From NCBI GenBank assembly GCA_948890655.1, contig CAQTYU010000007.1, forward strand, positions 19,575 to 83,574: 64,000 nucleotides of DNA, read 5' to 3'. The notes under the pieces are model-generated. The model searched no databases, was not told the DNA's origin, and saw only the letters and a list, made by a program, of their open reading frames with translations. Below are positions 55,865-64,000 of this stretch, one piece after another. A program made the translations under genes and the position numbers. Source of the DNA: Christensenellaceae bacterium (GTDB taxonomy: Bacteria > Bacillota > Clostridia > Christensenellales > Borkfalkiaceae). Position 1 is the first letter of the stretch. Every line of letters starts with the position of its first letter.

Positions 55865-57520
55865 ATGCAAAAAACAGTCAACAGCACCGAATTCAGAAAG
55901 ATGGTCGCTTCCGGTGCGAGAATGCTTGAAATAAACAGAACCAAAATCGACGCGTTAAACGTCTTTCCCGTTCCCGACGGCGACACGGGCACTAACATGT
56001 CGCTTACCATGCAATCCGCGGTAAAGGAAATGAACGCGTGTTCTTCCAACCGTTTTCAGGAAATCTGCGATTCCGTCTCCAAGGGTGCTTTAAAGGGCGC
56101 CCGCGGCAACTCCGGCGTAATTTCTTCCCAGATTTTCCGCGGAATCTGTTCGGTCATCAAAAACGTAAACGACACTTTCGATACCCGCACCTTTGCAAAG
56201 GCAATCGAAGCGGGCGCAAAAGTCGCTTACGGCGCGGTTGCCACTCCCAAGGAGGGCACAATCTTAACGGTAGTAAGGCTTATGGCGGAATCCGCCGGCA
56301 AGCTCGCGGGTAAGCACAAGGATTTCGTCGAATATTTAAACGCTTTAATCGCAGTCGGCGACGAAGCGCTTGCAAAAACGCCCGAACTTCTCCCCGTTCT
56401 TAAAAAAGCGGGAGTCGTGGATAGCGGCGGCGTCGGCTTAATGACGATAATGCGCGGTTTCCTCGCGGCGCTTTCAGGCGACGAGAGCGTCCTCGGCGAC
56501 ATCCCCACCGAAGCTTCTGCAAACGTAAAAACCGAAGACGAAGTTTTCGGCGACAATTCCGACATAATAAATCTTGACCTCGGCGATATAGAATTTGCAT
56601 ATTGCACCGAGTTTTTCGTCATCAACTTAAAACAGATGACAACCCTTGCCGACATCGACAAGTTAAAGGAAAAATTAATGCAGATAGGCGACAGCGTCAT
56701 CTGCATCGGCGATTTGGAACTGGTAAAAGTCCACGTTCACACAAACACTCCCGGCGTCGCGCTTTCCTACGCATTGGAACTGGGCGAACTCGACAGAATC
56801 AAAATCGAAAATATGTTAGAGGAAAACCGCGCCTTAAAAGCCAAGCTCGAAGCCGAAAAGAGGGAAATGGGCATGCTTGCAATCTGCGCCGGTGCGGGGC
56901 TTGAAGAAATATTTAAGGACCTCCTCTGCGACAGAATAATAAAGGGCGGACAGACAATGAACCCTTCCGCGCAGGATATAGCGGACGCCGTTCAAAAAAT
57001 TAATGCGTCCAACGTGTTCGTGTTCCCCAACAACTCAAACGTAATACTCGCGGCGGAGCAGGCAAAGGGGCTTGTAACCAACCGTACGATACACGTAATC
57101 CCCACCAAAAACGTTCCGCAGGGCTTTGCGGCTGCGCTTGCTTTCAATCCCGAAGCTTCCGTTCCCGAAAACAAGACCAATATGACGCACGCAATCGATA
57201 ACGTGTCGTCCGGTCAGGTTACCCGCGCCGTGCGCGAAACCACAATGAACGGTTTCAAGTTAAAGGAGGGGGATATAATCGGGCTTGACAACAAACGCAT
57301 ACTCGCCAAAGGCGCCGAAGTAGGCGAAACTACAATAAAACTCATACACGCGCTCAAAAACGACGAGCACGAAATGATAACTCTCTATTACGGCGAAGGC
57401 GTAACCGAAGAGGACGCCGAAGCGCTTGCGGCAAAACTTTCCGAAATTTACCCCGACTGCGACGTCGATTTCCATTTCGGCGGTCAGCCCGTGTACTATT
57501 ACATGGTGTCTTTGGAGTAA
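55865..57520 (+). CDS. fakA: Fatty acid kinase FakA / DAK2-DegV fusion (YloV)
   Basis: ATP-dependent fatty acid kinase subunit, which phosphorylates fatty acids presented by FakB. The 551 residues comprise a DAK2-type kinase domain (about 1-200: VFPVPDGDTGTNMSLTM, GARGNSGVISSQIFRG, VVDSGGVGL), a middle linker and a DegV-like C-terminal part (about 335-551; MLAICAGAGLEEIF, TNMTHAIDNVSSGQVT). VFPVPDGDTGTN holds the Asp cluster that binds Mg-ATP. FakB is not in the window. It follows asp23 and precedes recG as in B. subtilis. Confidence 0.95.
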   Translation: MQKTVNSTEFRKMVASGARMLEINRTKIDALNVFPVPDGDTGTNMSLTMQSAVKEMNACSSNRFQEICDSVSKGALKGARGNSGVISSQIFRGICSVIKNVNDTFDTRTFAKAIEAGAKVAYGAVATPKEGTILTVVRLMAESAGKLAGKHKDFVEYLNALIAVGDEALAKTPELLPVLKKAGVVDSGGVGLMTIMRGFLAALSGDESVLGDIPTEASANVKTEDEVFGDNSDIINLDLGDIEFAYCTEFFVINLKQMTTLADIDKLKEKLMQIGDSVICIGDLELVKVHVHTNTPGVALSYALELGELDRIKIENMLEENRALKAKLEAEKREMGMLAICAGAGLEEIFKDLLCDRIIKGGQTMNPSAQDIADAVQKINASNVFVFPNNSNVILAAEQAKGLVTNRTIHVIPTKNVPQGFAAALAFNPEASVPENKTNMTHAIDNVSSGQVTRAVRETTMNGFKLKEGDIIGLDNKRILAKGAEVGETTIKLIHALKNDEHEMITLYYGEGVTEEDAEALAAKLSEIYPDCDVDFHFGGQPVYYYMVSLE

Positions 57521-57529
57521 AATCAATAT

Positions 57530-57600
57530 AAGTTTTGCATAACTTTGTTGTGTTGCGGCAACTTTCGGCAGCGTACGCTATGTATGCTCTTTCAGGTTTT
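57530..57600. repeat. Dispersed post-stop repeat, copy B
   Basis: After fakA: AATATAAGTTTTGCATAACT, then the 22-bp core at 57545-57566 (one mismatch to copy A), then CAGCGTACGCTATGTATGCTC. The core contains GTTGC-GGCAAC. Confidence 0.6.
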
Positions 57601-57684
57601 CCCCGCACTCCTTGTTCTGCTCGCTTTTTTAATTTTGGTTTTTTGTGTTTCGGGGTTCTCCGAAAAATCTGATATAAAATGATA

Positions 57685-57706
57685 AAGGGAGGTCAACGCC
57701 TCCCTT
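57685..57706 (+). other. Hairpin in the recG leader
   Basis: AAGGGAGG-TCAACG-CCTCCCTT is an 8-bp perfect stem 17 nt before the recG ATG. A TATAAA (57673-57678) precedes it. It has no T-run and may protect the 5' end or modulate translation; function unknown. Confidence 0.4.
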
Positions 57707-57722
57707 AAATTATAGGCGCAAA

Positions 57723-59729
57723 ATGCAACTCACCGACTTAAAGTTCGTGTCCGAAAAACGTGAACGCGACTTCAATAAACTCAATATATATACGGTCGAA
57801 TCTCTTGTGCGCCACTACCCGCGCGACTATCTCGACCTGCGTCACGTAACTCTCTTAAAGGACGCTTACCACAACGATTACATACTCACCGCCGCGGAAG
57901 TAACAAACGTCGAAGTAAACCGCTACGCCCGCCGTCCGTACGTCAAGGCGTACTGTTCGCAGGGTGAAAGTTCGTTCACCGCAATCTGGTTCAACCAGCC
58001 TTACGTCGCCGAAAAACTCCGCCGCGGCACGTATCTTTTCTACGGCAGAGTGCAAAACAGCTACGGTTTCGGTTGTCAGATGACTAATCCCGCGTTCGAA
58101 AGCGCCGAAAGAAATTCCAGTCTTAAGGGCATAATCCCCGTCTATCCGTTATCGGGAAGTTTAACGCAGGGCGTTGTCAGAATCGCAATCCGCGACGCGC
58201 TTAAAAAAGTGCGTTTATCAAGCCATATTCCCGCCCCTATCGCGCAAAAATACCGTTTAATGCCCCTTGCCGAGGCGTATAAAAAAGTGCATTGCCCCGA
58301 AACTGCCGAAGACGTGCGCGAGGGCGCAAAGCGTATAGCGCTCGAAGAATATTTCCTGCTCATCTCAGCTTTCAAGGTAATAAAGGGCGGGCGTGAGGAA
58401 GCCCGTCTCAACGAGTATTCCGTAACCGAATCCGACGTCCGTGATTTCATGTCGCGTTTTCCGTTCGAGTTCACGGGCGGTCAAATCTCGGCTGTTAACG
58501 ACGTGTTTTCCGCGCTTCATTCGCCGCATAAAATGAATATGCTGTTGCAGGGCGACGTAGGTAGCGGCAAAACGGCGGTTGCGTTAACTGCCGTATATAT
58601 GGCGGTTAAATCAGGTTATCAGGCGGCGATGATAGCTCCCACCGAGGTTCTTGCACAGCAAAACGCGGCGCTTTTAAAAAAGTTTTTCCCCGACTACAGA
58701 GTCGGTATTCTTACGGGCTCTATGAATTGCCGCGAAAAGCGCGAAATCAAAAAAGGTCTGCAAACCGGCGAAATTAAAGTCGTCTGCGGTACCCACGCCG
58801 TAATTCAGGGCGACGTTTCATTCAAAAATCTCGCGCTTGCCGTGTGCGACGAACAGCACCGTTTCGGCGTGGCACAGCGCTCGTCTCTCAGTGACAAGGG
58901 CGCGGGTTGCGACGTGCTGGTTATGTCCGCAACTCCCATACCCCGCACGCTTTCGTTAATTTTTTACGGCGATTTAACGCTTGCCGAAATCAAGGATAAA
59001 CCGCGTTCACGGCAGGATATATCCACGGCGATTATACCTAAACACAAGTATAACGATATGCTCGCCTACGTCGGCAGACAGGCAAAAGAAGGCAATCAGA
59101 CTTATTTCGTCTGCCCCAAAATCGAGGGAGACGAAGAGGGTACGGTAATGTCCGTAACCGAACTTTACGAAGATTTAAAAGTAAAATTGTCCGGTGTAAA
59201 AATCGCTCTTCTGCATGGCAAAATGAAGGACGAAGAAAAGAACTCCATAATGTCCGCGTTTAAACGCAAAGAGTTCGACTGTCTGGTTTCCACAACGGTA
59301 ATCGAAGTCGGCGTGGACGTTCCGGACGCAACCGTAATGATTATTTACAACGCCGAACGTTTCGGGCTTTCCCAGCTTCACCAGCTCCGCGGCAGAGTGG
59401 GCAGGGGAGATAAAAAAAGTTATTGCTTTCTACTTATGGGCAACGATACCGAGGAATCGCGCGCCCGCCTTTCCGTAATCAAAAACAATTCCGACGGCTT
59501 TAAAATTGCCGAAGCCGACTTAAAAATCCGCGGCGGCGGCGACTTTATGGGCACCCGTCAGAGCGGCAGAATTTTAACCGAACTCAAAAACTTAAAATTT
59601 CCGGTCGAAACGGTTTTTACGGCAAAGGCGATTTCGGACGAGGCTTTTTCCGGCGCGTACGACGTCAAGCTTCTCGCCCGCATTGCCGCCGAAAAGTACG
59701 AAAGTTTAAAGGACGTCATATTAAATTAG
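57723..59729 (+). CDS. recG: ATP-dependent DNA helicase RecG
   Basis: Branch-migration helicase that reverses stalled forks. The 668 residues have the N-terminal wedge (OB-fold, about 50-150), LLQGDVGSGKTAVALTA (Walker A), GTHAVIQGDV, VCDEQHRFGVAQR (DEQH box), MSATPIPRTLSL, IEVGVDVPDATVM and QLRGRVGRG. It ends the synteny block asp23-fakA-recG. ATG 57723 lacks a good ribosome site (TAGGCG). Confidence 0.97.
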   Translation: MQLTDLKFVSEKRERDFNKLNIYTVESLVRHYPRDYLDLRHVTLLKDAYHNDYILTAAEVTNVEVNRYARRPYVKAYCSQGESSFTAIWFNQPYVAEKLRRGTYLFYGRVQNSYGFGCQMTNPAFESAERNSSLKGIIPVYPLSGSLTQGVVRIAIRDALKKVRLSSHIPAPIAQKYRLMPLAEAYKKVHCPETAEDVREGAKRIALEEYFLLISAFKVIKGGREEARLNEYSVTESDVRDFMSRFPFEFTGGQISAVNDVFSALHSPHKMNMLLQGDVGSGKTAVALTAVYMAVKSGYQAAMIAPTEVLAQQNAALLKKFFPDYRVGILTGSMNCREKREIKKGLQTGEIKVVCGTHAVIQGDVSFKNLALAVCDEQHRFGVAQRSSLSDKGAGCDVLVMSATPIPRTLSLIFYGDLTLAEIKDKPRSRQDISTAIIPKHKYNDMLAYVGRQAKEGNQTYFVCPKIEGDEEGTVMSVTELYEDLKVKLSGVKIALLHGKMKDEEKNSIMSAFKRKEFDCLVSTTVIEVGVDVPDATVMIIYNAERFGLSQLHQLRGRVGRGDKKSYCFLLMGNDTEESRARLSVIKNNSDGFKIAEADLKIRGGGDFMGTRQSGRILTELKNLKFPVETVFTAKAISDEAFSGAYDVKLLARIAAEKYESLKDVILN

Positions 59730-59741
59730 CCCGAAATTCAT

Positions 59742-59770
59742 TTGACAATTGAAAATGACTTTGGTAAAAT
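59742..59770 (+). promoter_or_regulatory. Promoter of the rpsL operon
   Basis: TTGACA (59742-59747), 17-bp spacer, TAAAAT (59765-59770). The leader is about 148 nt and includes the small hairpin ACCGCTTT-AAGGGT-AGCGGT near 59858. Confidence 0.85.
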
Positions 59771-59924
59771 AGCTTTTGCATGTTTAGTATGGAGTAATCC
59801 GCTAATCACGCAAAAGTTATTTTCTTTATAATAATAACTCGCTTATCCCCCAAACCGCTTTAAGGGTAGCGGTAAAGGTGAATATTCCACAGGAGCAATC
59901 CGAGTAAAACAAGGAGGAATCACA

Positions 59925-60299
59925 ATGCCCACGATTAATCAGCTTATAAGAAACGGCAGAGAAAGACAGGTTTATAAGAGCAAATCGCCCATTTTGGACA
60001 ATTGCCCTCAAAAGCGCGGCGTATGCCTTTCGGTTACGACGACCACGCCCAAAAAGCCCAACTCTGCAATAAGAAAAATCGCAAGGGTAAGATTGACCAA
60101 CAAGCAGGAAGGTACCGTTTACATTCCCGGCGAAGGACACAATCTTCAGGAGCACTCGTCCGTACTCATCAGAGGCGGCCGTGTTAAGGACTTGCCCGGC
60201 GTTCGTTATCACATTATCCGCGGCGCACTCGACACCGCAGGCGTTTCCAAGCGCATGCAGGCGCGTTCGCGTTACGGCGCTAAAAAACCCAAGTCATAA
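59925..60299 (+). CDS. rpsL: 30S ribosomal protein S12
   Basis: Decoding-centre ribosomal protein. The 124 residues carry the invariant TTTPKKPNSAIRKIARVRL and HSSVLIRGGRVKDLPGVRYH segments. Lysine 42 (PKKPNS) is present, the usual streptomycin-sensitive form. AAGGAGG precedes ATG 59925. The next gene, rpsG, is 586 bp away, much farther than usual. Confidence 0.98.
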   Translation: MPTINQLIRNGRERQVYKSKSPILDNCPQKRGVCLSVTTTTPKKPNSAIRKIARVRLTNKQEGTVYIPGEGHNLQEHSSVLIRGGRVKDLPGVRYHIIRGALDTAGVSKRMQARSRYGAKKPKS

Positions 60300-60302
60300 T
60301 AA

Positions 60303-60337
60303 AACGCATATAAGCTACGCATAACTTATGTTGCGCG
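60303..60337. repeat. Dispersed post-stop repeat, copy F (degenerate)
   Basis: After rpsL: CGCATATAAGCTACGCATAA, CTTATGTTGCGCGC. It resembles copies B and E in the ATATAA-GCATAA-TGTTGCG order. Confidence 0.4.
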
Positions 60338-60885
60338 CAAAAACCACAGACCCAAATTGTTGCGGCAGCAACCTGAGCGGGGTGAATTTGCGCAATTTAG
60401 TAATAAGTGTGCAAAAGCAATTGCGCAAAGAGGGCAAGCAGCCCTTAAATCACGAAAAATTTGAAGGCGCATCTTAGCCGAAAATTTTTGTGAGAGAACT
60501 TTCCCTACTTGTTTCGGAATTATTTACCCTTACCGATAAAAGTAGGCAGTATTCGTTAAAACAACCCATATGCGGCGCATTACTGCGTTGCACCGGCTTT
60601 TTTGCGGGTTACGCTTTTAATAACCCCCTTAAAATGCCCGTGCGCCTTGTATTGCCTGCATCTGAATTGTTTTTATATCCGTTTTTCCGGATATAAATAA
60701 CGGAGAAGTTACGCTACCGTTCAACGGCAAGCGTTAGCTTATTTAAGGTAAACCCTTAAAACGAAATAAAATAAAAATAATTGCGTCGGAAAACGCAATG
60801 GCGGATTTATTTCGGCCGTTAACGTTTTCACGGCAAAAGCAATCTCGTGCAAAACCGTAGCTTTTGCACGAAAAAGGAGGATTTT
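60338..60885 (+). other. Long structured rpsL-rpsG spacer without a convincing gene
   Basis: About 550 bp without a convincing ORF but with several strong hairpins: GCGCAATT (60390) with AATTGCGC (60419); TTTATATCCG-TTTTTC-CGGATATAAA near 60671; ATTGCGT-AACGCAAT near 60780; and TCGTGCAAAA (60845) with TTTTGCACGA (60862-60871) directly before the rpsG ribosome site. It may be a leader where ribosomal protein S7 or a processing enzyme binds, as S7 does between rpsL and rpsG in E. coli. No known motif was recognised. Confidence 0.5.
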
Positions 60886-61356
60886 ATGCCCAGAAGAGGC
60901 GGCGTTCCCAAGAGGGACGTATTACCCGATCCCGTGTATAATTCAAAGGTTGTCACCAAACTCGTCAACCAGATTATGTACGACGGCAAGCGCGGAACGG
61001 CACAGAACATCGTTTACGGCGCTTTCAATATAATGAGTGAAAAACTCGGTAAAGACGCAATGGAAATCTTCGAACAGGCAATGAACAACATAATGCCCGT
61101 TCTGGAAGTAAAAGCAAGAAGAGTCGGCGGCGCGAACTATCAGGTTCCCATCGAAATCAGACCTGAAAGACGCCAGACGCTTGCAATCCGTTGGTTGGTT
61201 ATTTCCACCCGTAAGAGAAGCGAACGCGAAATGAGCCAAAAGCTCGCGGCAGAGCTTATGGACGCATACAACAATGCGGGCGGCGCTGTCAAGAAAAAGG
61301 AAGACACGCACAGAATGGCAGAAGCGAACAAGGCTTTCGCTCACTTCCGTTTTTAA
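60886..61356 (+). CDS. rpsG: 30S ribosomal protein S7
   Basis: Primary assembly protein of the small-subunit head. The 156 residues begin MPRRGGVPKRDVLPDPVYNS and include GKRGTAQNIVYGAF and the family-specific ARRVGGANYQVPIEIRPERRQTLAIRWL. ATG 60886 follows AAAGGAGG; the in-frame CTC/GTG extension upstream is the hairpin region. It is followed by fusA after 10 nt. Confidence 0.98.
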   Translation: MPRRGGVPKRDVLPDPVYNSKVVTKLVNQIMYDGKRGTAQNIVYGAFNIMSEKLGKDAMEIFEQAMNNIMPVLEVKARRVGGANYQVPIEIRPERRQTLAIRWLVISTRKRSEREMSQKLAAELMDAYNNAGGAVKKKEDTHRMAEANKAFAHFRF

Positions 61357-61366
61357 GAGGTAACTT

Positions 61367-63472
61367 ATGGCAAGAGAATACGACTTATTGCGTACGAGAA
61401 ACATCGGTATTATGGCGCACATCGACGCCGGTAAAACCACCACTACCGAACGTATTCTGTACTACACCGGTATAAATCACAAAATCGGCGAAACGCACGA
61501 CGGTTCCGCAACCATGGACTGGATGGTACAGGAACAGGAGCGCGGAATTACAATTACTTCCGCCGCTACCACCTGCCACTGGACGAGAAGCGGTCAGCCC
61601 AAGAGCGAGGAGTGCAGAATAAACATCATCGACACCCCGGGACACGTTGACTTCACCGTAGAAGTAGAGCGCTCTCTGCGCGTACTCGACGGCGCGGTTG
61701 CAACGTTCTGCGCAAAGGGCGGCGTCGAACCTCAGTCCGAAACCGTTTGGCGTCAGGCGGACAAGTATAATGTACCCCGCATAGCTTACGTCAACAAAAT
61801 GGACATCAACGGCGCAAACTTCCCCCGCGCCGTGCAGATGATGAAGGAAAGGCTCAACGCCAATCCCGTTCCCATCGAACTTCCCATCGGCAAGGAAGAC
61901 ACCTTCAAGGGTATAGTCGACCTCGTCGAAATGAACGCCGAAATTTACGATTCCGAAGACGGCAAGCAGTACCACAAGGCGGAAATCCCCGCGGACATGC
62001 TTGCGGCGGCTGAAGAAGCGCATATGGCGGTTATGGAAGCTGCGGCAGAAGGCGACGACGAGCTTATGGAAAAGTTCCTTGAAACTATGGAACTTACTCC
62101 CGACGAAATCCGCAAAGGACTCCGCAAAGCCACCATCGCAATGAAATGCACCCCCGTGCTCTGCGGCTCTTCTTATAAAAACAAGGGCGTACAGATGCTT
62201 TTGGACGCGGTAATCGACTATCTTCCCTCCCCCGTGGACGTAGCCAGCGTAAAGGGCGTAAACCCCGATACCGGCAAGGAAGAGGAAAGACTTACCTCCG
62301 ACGACGCACCTTTTGCGGGACTTGCTTTCAAAATCGCAACCGACCCGTTCGTGGGCAGACTTGCTTATTTCAGAGCATATTCCGGCGTTCTGGACGCAGG
62401 CTCCTATTGCTACAACTCTACAAAGGGTAAAAAAGAACGCGTCGGCCGTTTGGTTCAGATGCACGCAAACACCCGTACGGAAATCCCCAAGGTTTACTCG
62501 GGCGACATCTGCGCAATCGTAGGCTTAAAGGACACCACCACGGGCGACACGCTCTGCGACGAATCGCATCCTATCATTCTTGAACAGATGACTTTCTCCG
62601 ACCCCGTTATCCAGCTCTCAATCGAGCCCAAGACGAAAGCGGGACAGGAAAAGATGACTCTCGCGCTTATCAAGCTTGCAGAAGAAGACCCCACGTTTAA
62701 AACGTACACCGACCAGGAAACCGGTCAGACCATCATTGCCGGAATGGGCGAATTGCACCTCGACATTATCGTTGACAGACTTCTGCGCGAATTCAAAGTT
62801 GAAGCCAACGTCGGCGCGCCTCAGGTTGCTTATCGCGAAACTATTCGTCAGGCAGTTGACTGCGAAGGTATGTACAAGCGTCAGTCCGGCGGTAAAGGTC
62901 AGTACGGTCACTGCAAACTTCACATGATTCCCGGCGAACCCGGTTCAGGCTATACTTTCGAAGATTTAACCGTCGGCGGTTCCATTCCCAAGGAATATAT
63001 TCCCGCAATCGATAAGGGTATCCGCGGCGCGGCTAAAAACGGTTTCCTCGCCGGTTACGAAGTAGTTGACTTCAAAATTCAGGTTTACGACGGAAGCTAC
63101 CACGAAGTCGACTCTTCCGAAATGGCTTTCCAGATTGCAGGCTCCATGGGCTTTAAAGACGGTATGGCAAAGGCAAAGGCGGTGCTTCTCGAACCCATAA
63201 TGAAGGTTGAAGTAATCACTCCCGACGACTATTTCGGCGATATAATGGGCAACGTAACCGCACGCCGCGGCACAATCATTTCCACCGACGACAGAGCGGG
63301 CGCAAAGGTAGTTGACGCCGAAGTTCCCCTTTCCGAAATGTTCGGTTACGCAACCGACCTTCGTTCGAGAACTCAGGGCAGAGGTCAATTCACAATGCAG
63401 TTCGACCACTACGCCGAAGTTCCCAAGTCGGTAGCGGAAAAAGTTATTGGTGAAAGAGCTAAACGAAACTAA
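61367..63472 (+). CDS. fusA: Elongation factor G
   Basis: Translocation GTPase. The 701 residues include the G1 motif AHIDAGKTTTTERIL, RGITITSAAT, DTPGHVDFTVEVERSL, NKMDINGANF and domain IV-V motifs (GQYGHCKL, LRSRTQGRGQFTMQF). The normal tail ends ...ERAKKN, as seen in the downstream copy at 63689-63736. Here the gene ends ...ERAKRN at 63472, because a 132-bp segment with its last 48 nt has been duplicated in tandem. The protein is therefore complete apart from one K-to-R change. Confidence 0.97.
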   Translation: MAREYDLLRTRNIGIMAHIDAGKTTTTERILYYTGINHKIGETHDGSATMDWMVQEQERGITITSAATTCHWTRSGQPKSEECRINIIDTPGHVDFTVEVERSLRVLDGAVATFCAKGGVEPQSETVWRQADKYNVPRIAYVNKMDINGANFPRAVQMMKERLNANPVPIELPIGKEDTFKGIVDLVEMNAEIYDSEDGKQYHKAEIPADMLAAAEEAHMAVMEAAAEGDDELMEKFLETMELTPDEIRKGLRKATIAMKCTPVLCGSSYKNKGVQMLLDAVIDYLPSPVDVASVKGVNPDTGKEEERLTSDDAPFAGLAFKIATDPFVGRLAYFRAYSGVLDAGSYCYNSTKGKKERVGRLVQMHANTRTEIPKVYSGDICAIVGLKDTTTGDTLCDESHPIILEQMTFSDPVIQLSIEPKTKAGQEKMTLALIKLAEEDPTFKTYTDQETGQTIIAGMGELHLDIIVDRLLREFKVEANVGAPQVAYRETIRQAVDCEGMYKRQSGGKGQYGHCKLHMIPGEPGSGYTFEDLTVGGSIPKEYIPAIDKGIRGAAKNGFLAGYEVVDFKIQVYDGSYHEVDSSEMAFQIAGSMGFKDGMAKAKAVLLEPIMKVEVITPDDYFGDIMGNVTARRGTIISTDDRAGAKVVDAEVPLSEMFGYATDLRSRTQGRGQFTMQFDHYAEVPKSVAEKVIGERAKRN

Positions 63473-63736
63473 TCTGACTTAACTTTTTCAGCGGCTTGAA
63501 ATATTTTGTGAGGCGTAGTGCCTTGCCGCGTATGCGGCAAACCATAAAAACCTTTCAAGTCGGTAGCGGAAAAAGTTATCGGTGAAAGAGCTAAACGAAA
63601 CTAATCTGACTTAACTTTTTCAGCGGCTTGAAATATTTTGTGAGGCGTAGTGCCTTGCCGCGTATGCGGCAAACCATAAAAACCTTTCAAGTCGGTAGCG
63701 GAAAAAGTTATCGGCGAAAGAGCTAAGAAGAATTAG
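63425..63736. repeat. 132-bp tandem repeat formed from the end of fusA
   Basis: AAGTCGGTAGCGGAAAAAG recurs at 63425, 63557 and 63689, a period of exactly 132 bp. Each copy starts with the last 48 nt of fusA, followed in the first two by an 84-bp spacer. The spacer contains TTAACTTTTTCAGCGGCTTG, a near inverse of the fusA end, and the palindrome TTGCCGC-GTAT-GCGGCAA. The third copy is the natural fusA end (stop 63734-63736). Copies 1 and 2 end in TAA. Confidence 0.9.
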
Positions 63737-63740
63737 AATG

Positions 63741-63770
63741 CATATATGCATTGCATAGTTTTGTTGCGTT
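63741..63770. repeat. Dispersed post-stop repeat, copy E
   Basis: CATATATGCATTGCATAGTT, then TTGTTGCGTT, 5 bp after the ancestral fusA stop, sharing TTGTTGCGTT with copy A after rex. Confidence 0.45.
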
Positions 63771-63816
63771 CCGCGCAAAAGCGCACAAATTTTTCAAAAA
63801 AATCACTCTTTTTTAA

Positions 63817-63845
63817 TTGTCTTTTTAATATTTTTCATTTATAAT
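63817..63845 (+). promoter_or_regulatory. tuf promoter
   Basis: TTGTCT (63817-63822), 17-bp spacer, TATAAT (63840-63845). The leader is about 110 nt. Confidence 0.75.
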
Positions 63846-63881
63846 AAAGGCAACGCTAAACAGAGTGTTTAACAGCAGCAA

Positions 63882-63940
63882 TAATGATAGATAGCTGCGA
63901 CGCGCCCCACGGCGCGGAAGTTATCATTTTTATAAAAAAA
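63882..63940 (+). promoter_or_regulatory. Hairpin with T-run in the tuf leader
   Basis: AATGATA...TATCATT arms enclose a GC hairpin (CGCGCC-CCAC-GGCGCG) and are followed by TTTTTA, 20 nt before the tuf ribosome site. It could attenuate transcription of tuf; a protein-binding leader is another possibility. Confidence 0.45.
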
Positions 63941-63961
63941 TTTAATTTAGGAGAAACAAAA

Positions 63962-64000
63962 ATGGCAAAGGCTAAGTACGACAACAGCAAGCCCCACGTT
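63962..64000 (+). CDS. tuf: Elongation factor Tu, first 13 codons (partial)
   Basis: Frame MAKAKYDNSKPHV runs off the window. This is the normal EF-Tu start (MAKAKFxRxKPHVN). TTAGGAG precedes ATG 63962. Its position after rpsL-rpsG-fusA, with its own promoter, is standard. Confidence 0.9.
   Translation, partial: MAKAKYDNSKPHV

Noticed and set aside
60490..60696. 68-codon plus-strand ORF in the rpsL-rpsG spacer
   Set aside because: GTG start without a ribosome binding site, overlaps strong hairpins, and the composition does not look coding.
61385..62464. Long minus-strand ORF of about 359 codons inside fusA
   Set aside because: Antisense shadow caused by codon bias of fusA; no promoter or ribosome site, and fusA is certain.

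Overview
The window looks like a chromosomal segment of an anaerobic, spore-forming member of the Firmicutes (Clostridia grade), with moderate GC, AT-rich intergenic DNA and Shine-Dalgarno-led genes. Anaerobiosis is suggested by the class III ribonucleotide reductase pair nrdD-nrdG and by Rex. Spore formation is suggested by a 22-residue SpoVM between rpe and rpmB, in the Bacillus/Clostridium order rlmN-rpe-spoVM-rpmB-asp23-fakA-recG, and by a SpoIIQ-like LytM protein. I saw no insertion sequence, prophage, CRISPR array, rRNA or tRNA.

Layout. 1-4.6 kb: small poorly known genes (two with Cys-rich tails, one frameshifted), an RlmD-type rRNA methyltransferase, a TIR-like/transmembrane fusion and a SIMPL protein. 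4.6-12 kb: glpK, a RimK-like ATP-grasp ligase with a membrane-anchored partner, an SPFH-PH-RHH-membrane protein cluster that may be autoregulated, an HNH protein, and a divergent XRE/zinc-ribbon pair sharing two palindromic operators. 12-17.4 kb: NrdR-box-controlled nrdD, nrdG, dut, a ROK glucokinase and rex. 17.6-25.3 kb: an oversized RND permease, an NSS transporter, glyA and a DUF4279 protein. 25.3-34.3 kb: FMN riboswitch and ribU, a secreted S1C protease, tsaE-tsaB-rimI, an alpha/beta hydrolase, a membrane-fused MurF-like ligase, ddl and icd. 34.3-38.2 kb: an ECF S component facing a MocR/PdxR-type regulator, a 30-codon peptide gene behind a strong promoter, and a SpoIIQ-like/YwmB-like pair. 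38.3-43.1 kb: corA-fmdB-DUF2974 preceded by a leader-peptide attenuator, an M1 peptidase and a nitrilase-like pseudoenzyme. 43.2-59.7 kb: the housekeeping run yicC-gmk-rpoZ-priA-def-fmt-rsmB-(S33)-rlmN-rpe-spoVM-(dipeptidase)-(LRR)-rpmB-asp23-fakA-recG. 59.7-64 kb: rpsL, rpsG, fusA and the start of tuf.

Themes. (1) At least four genes (glpK, the HNH gene, icd, the nitrilase-like gene) have a -10 hexamer ending exactly 6 nt before the start codon, so their mRNAs should be leaderless; two more are nearly so. (2) corA has a 13-codon leader ORF with an acidic start and basic end, followed by mutually exclusive antiterminator and terminator hairpins. It looks like an attenuator coupled to translation, perhaps sensing Mg2+. 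(3) A dispersed repeat follows the stop codons of at least six plus-strand genes. (4) The 3' end of fusA has been duplicated in a 132-bp tandem array.

All promoter, operator and hairpin calls were made by eye. Family calls rest on motifs and gene order, with no database search.
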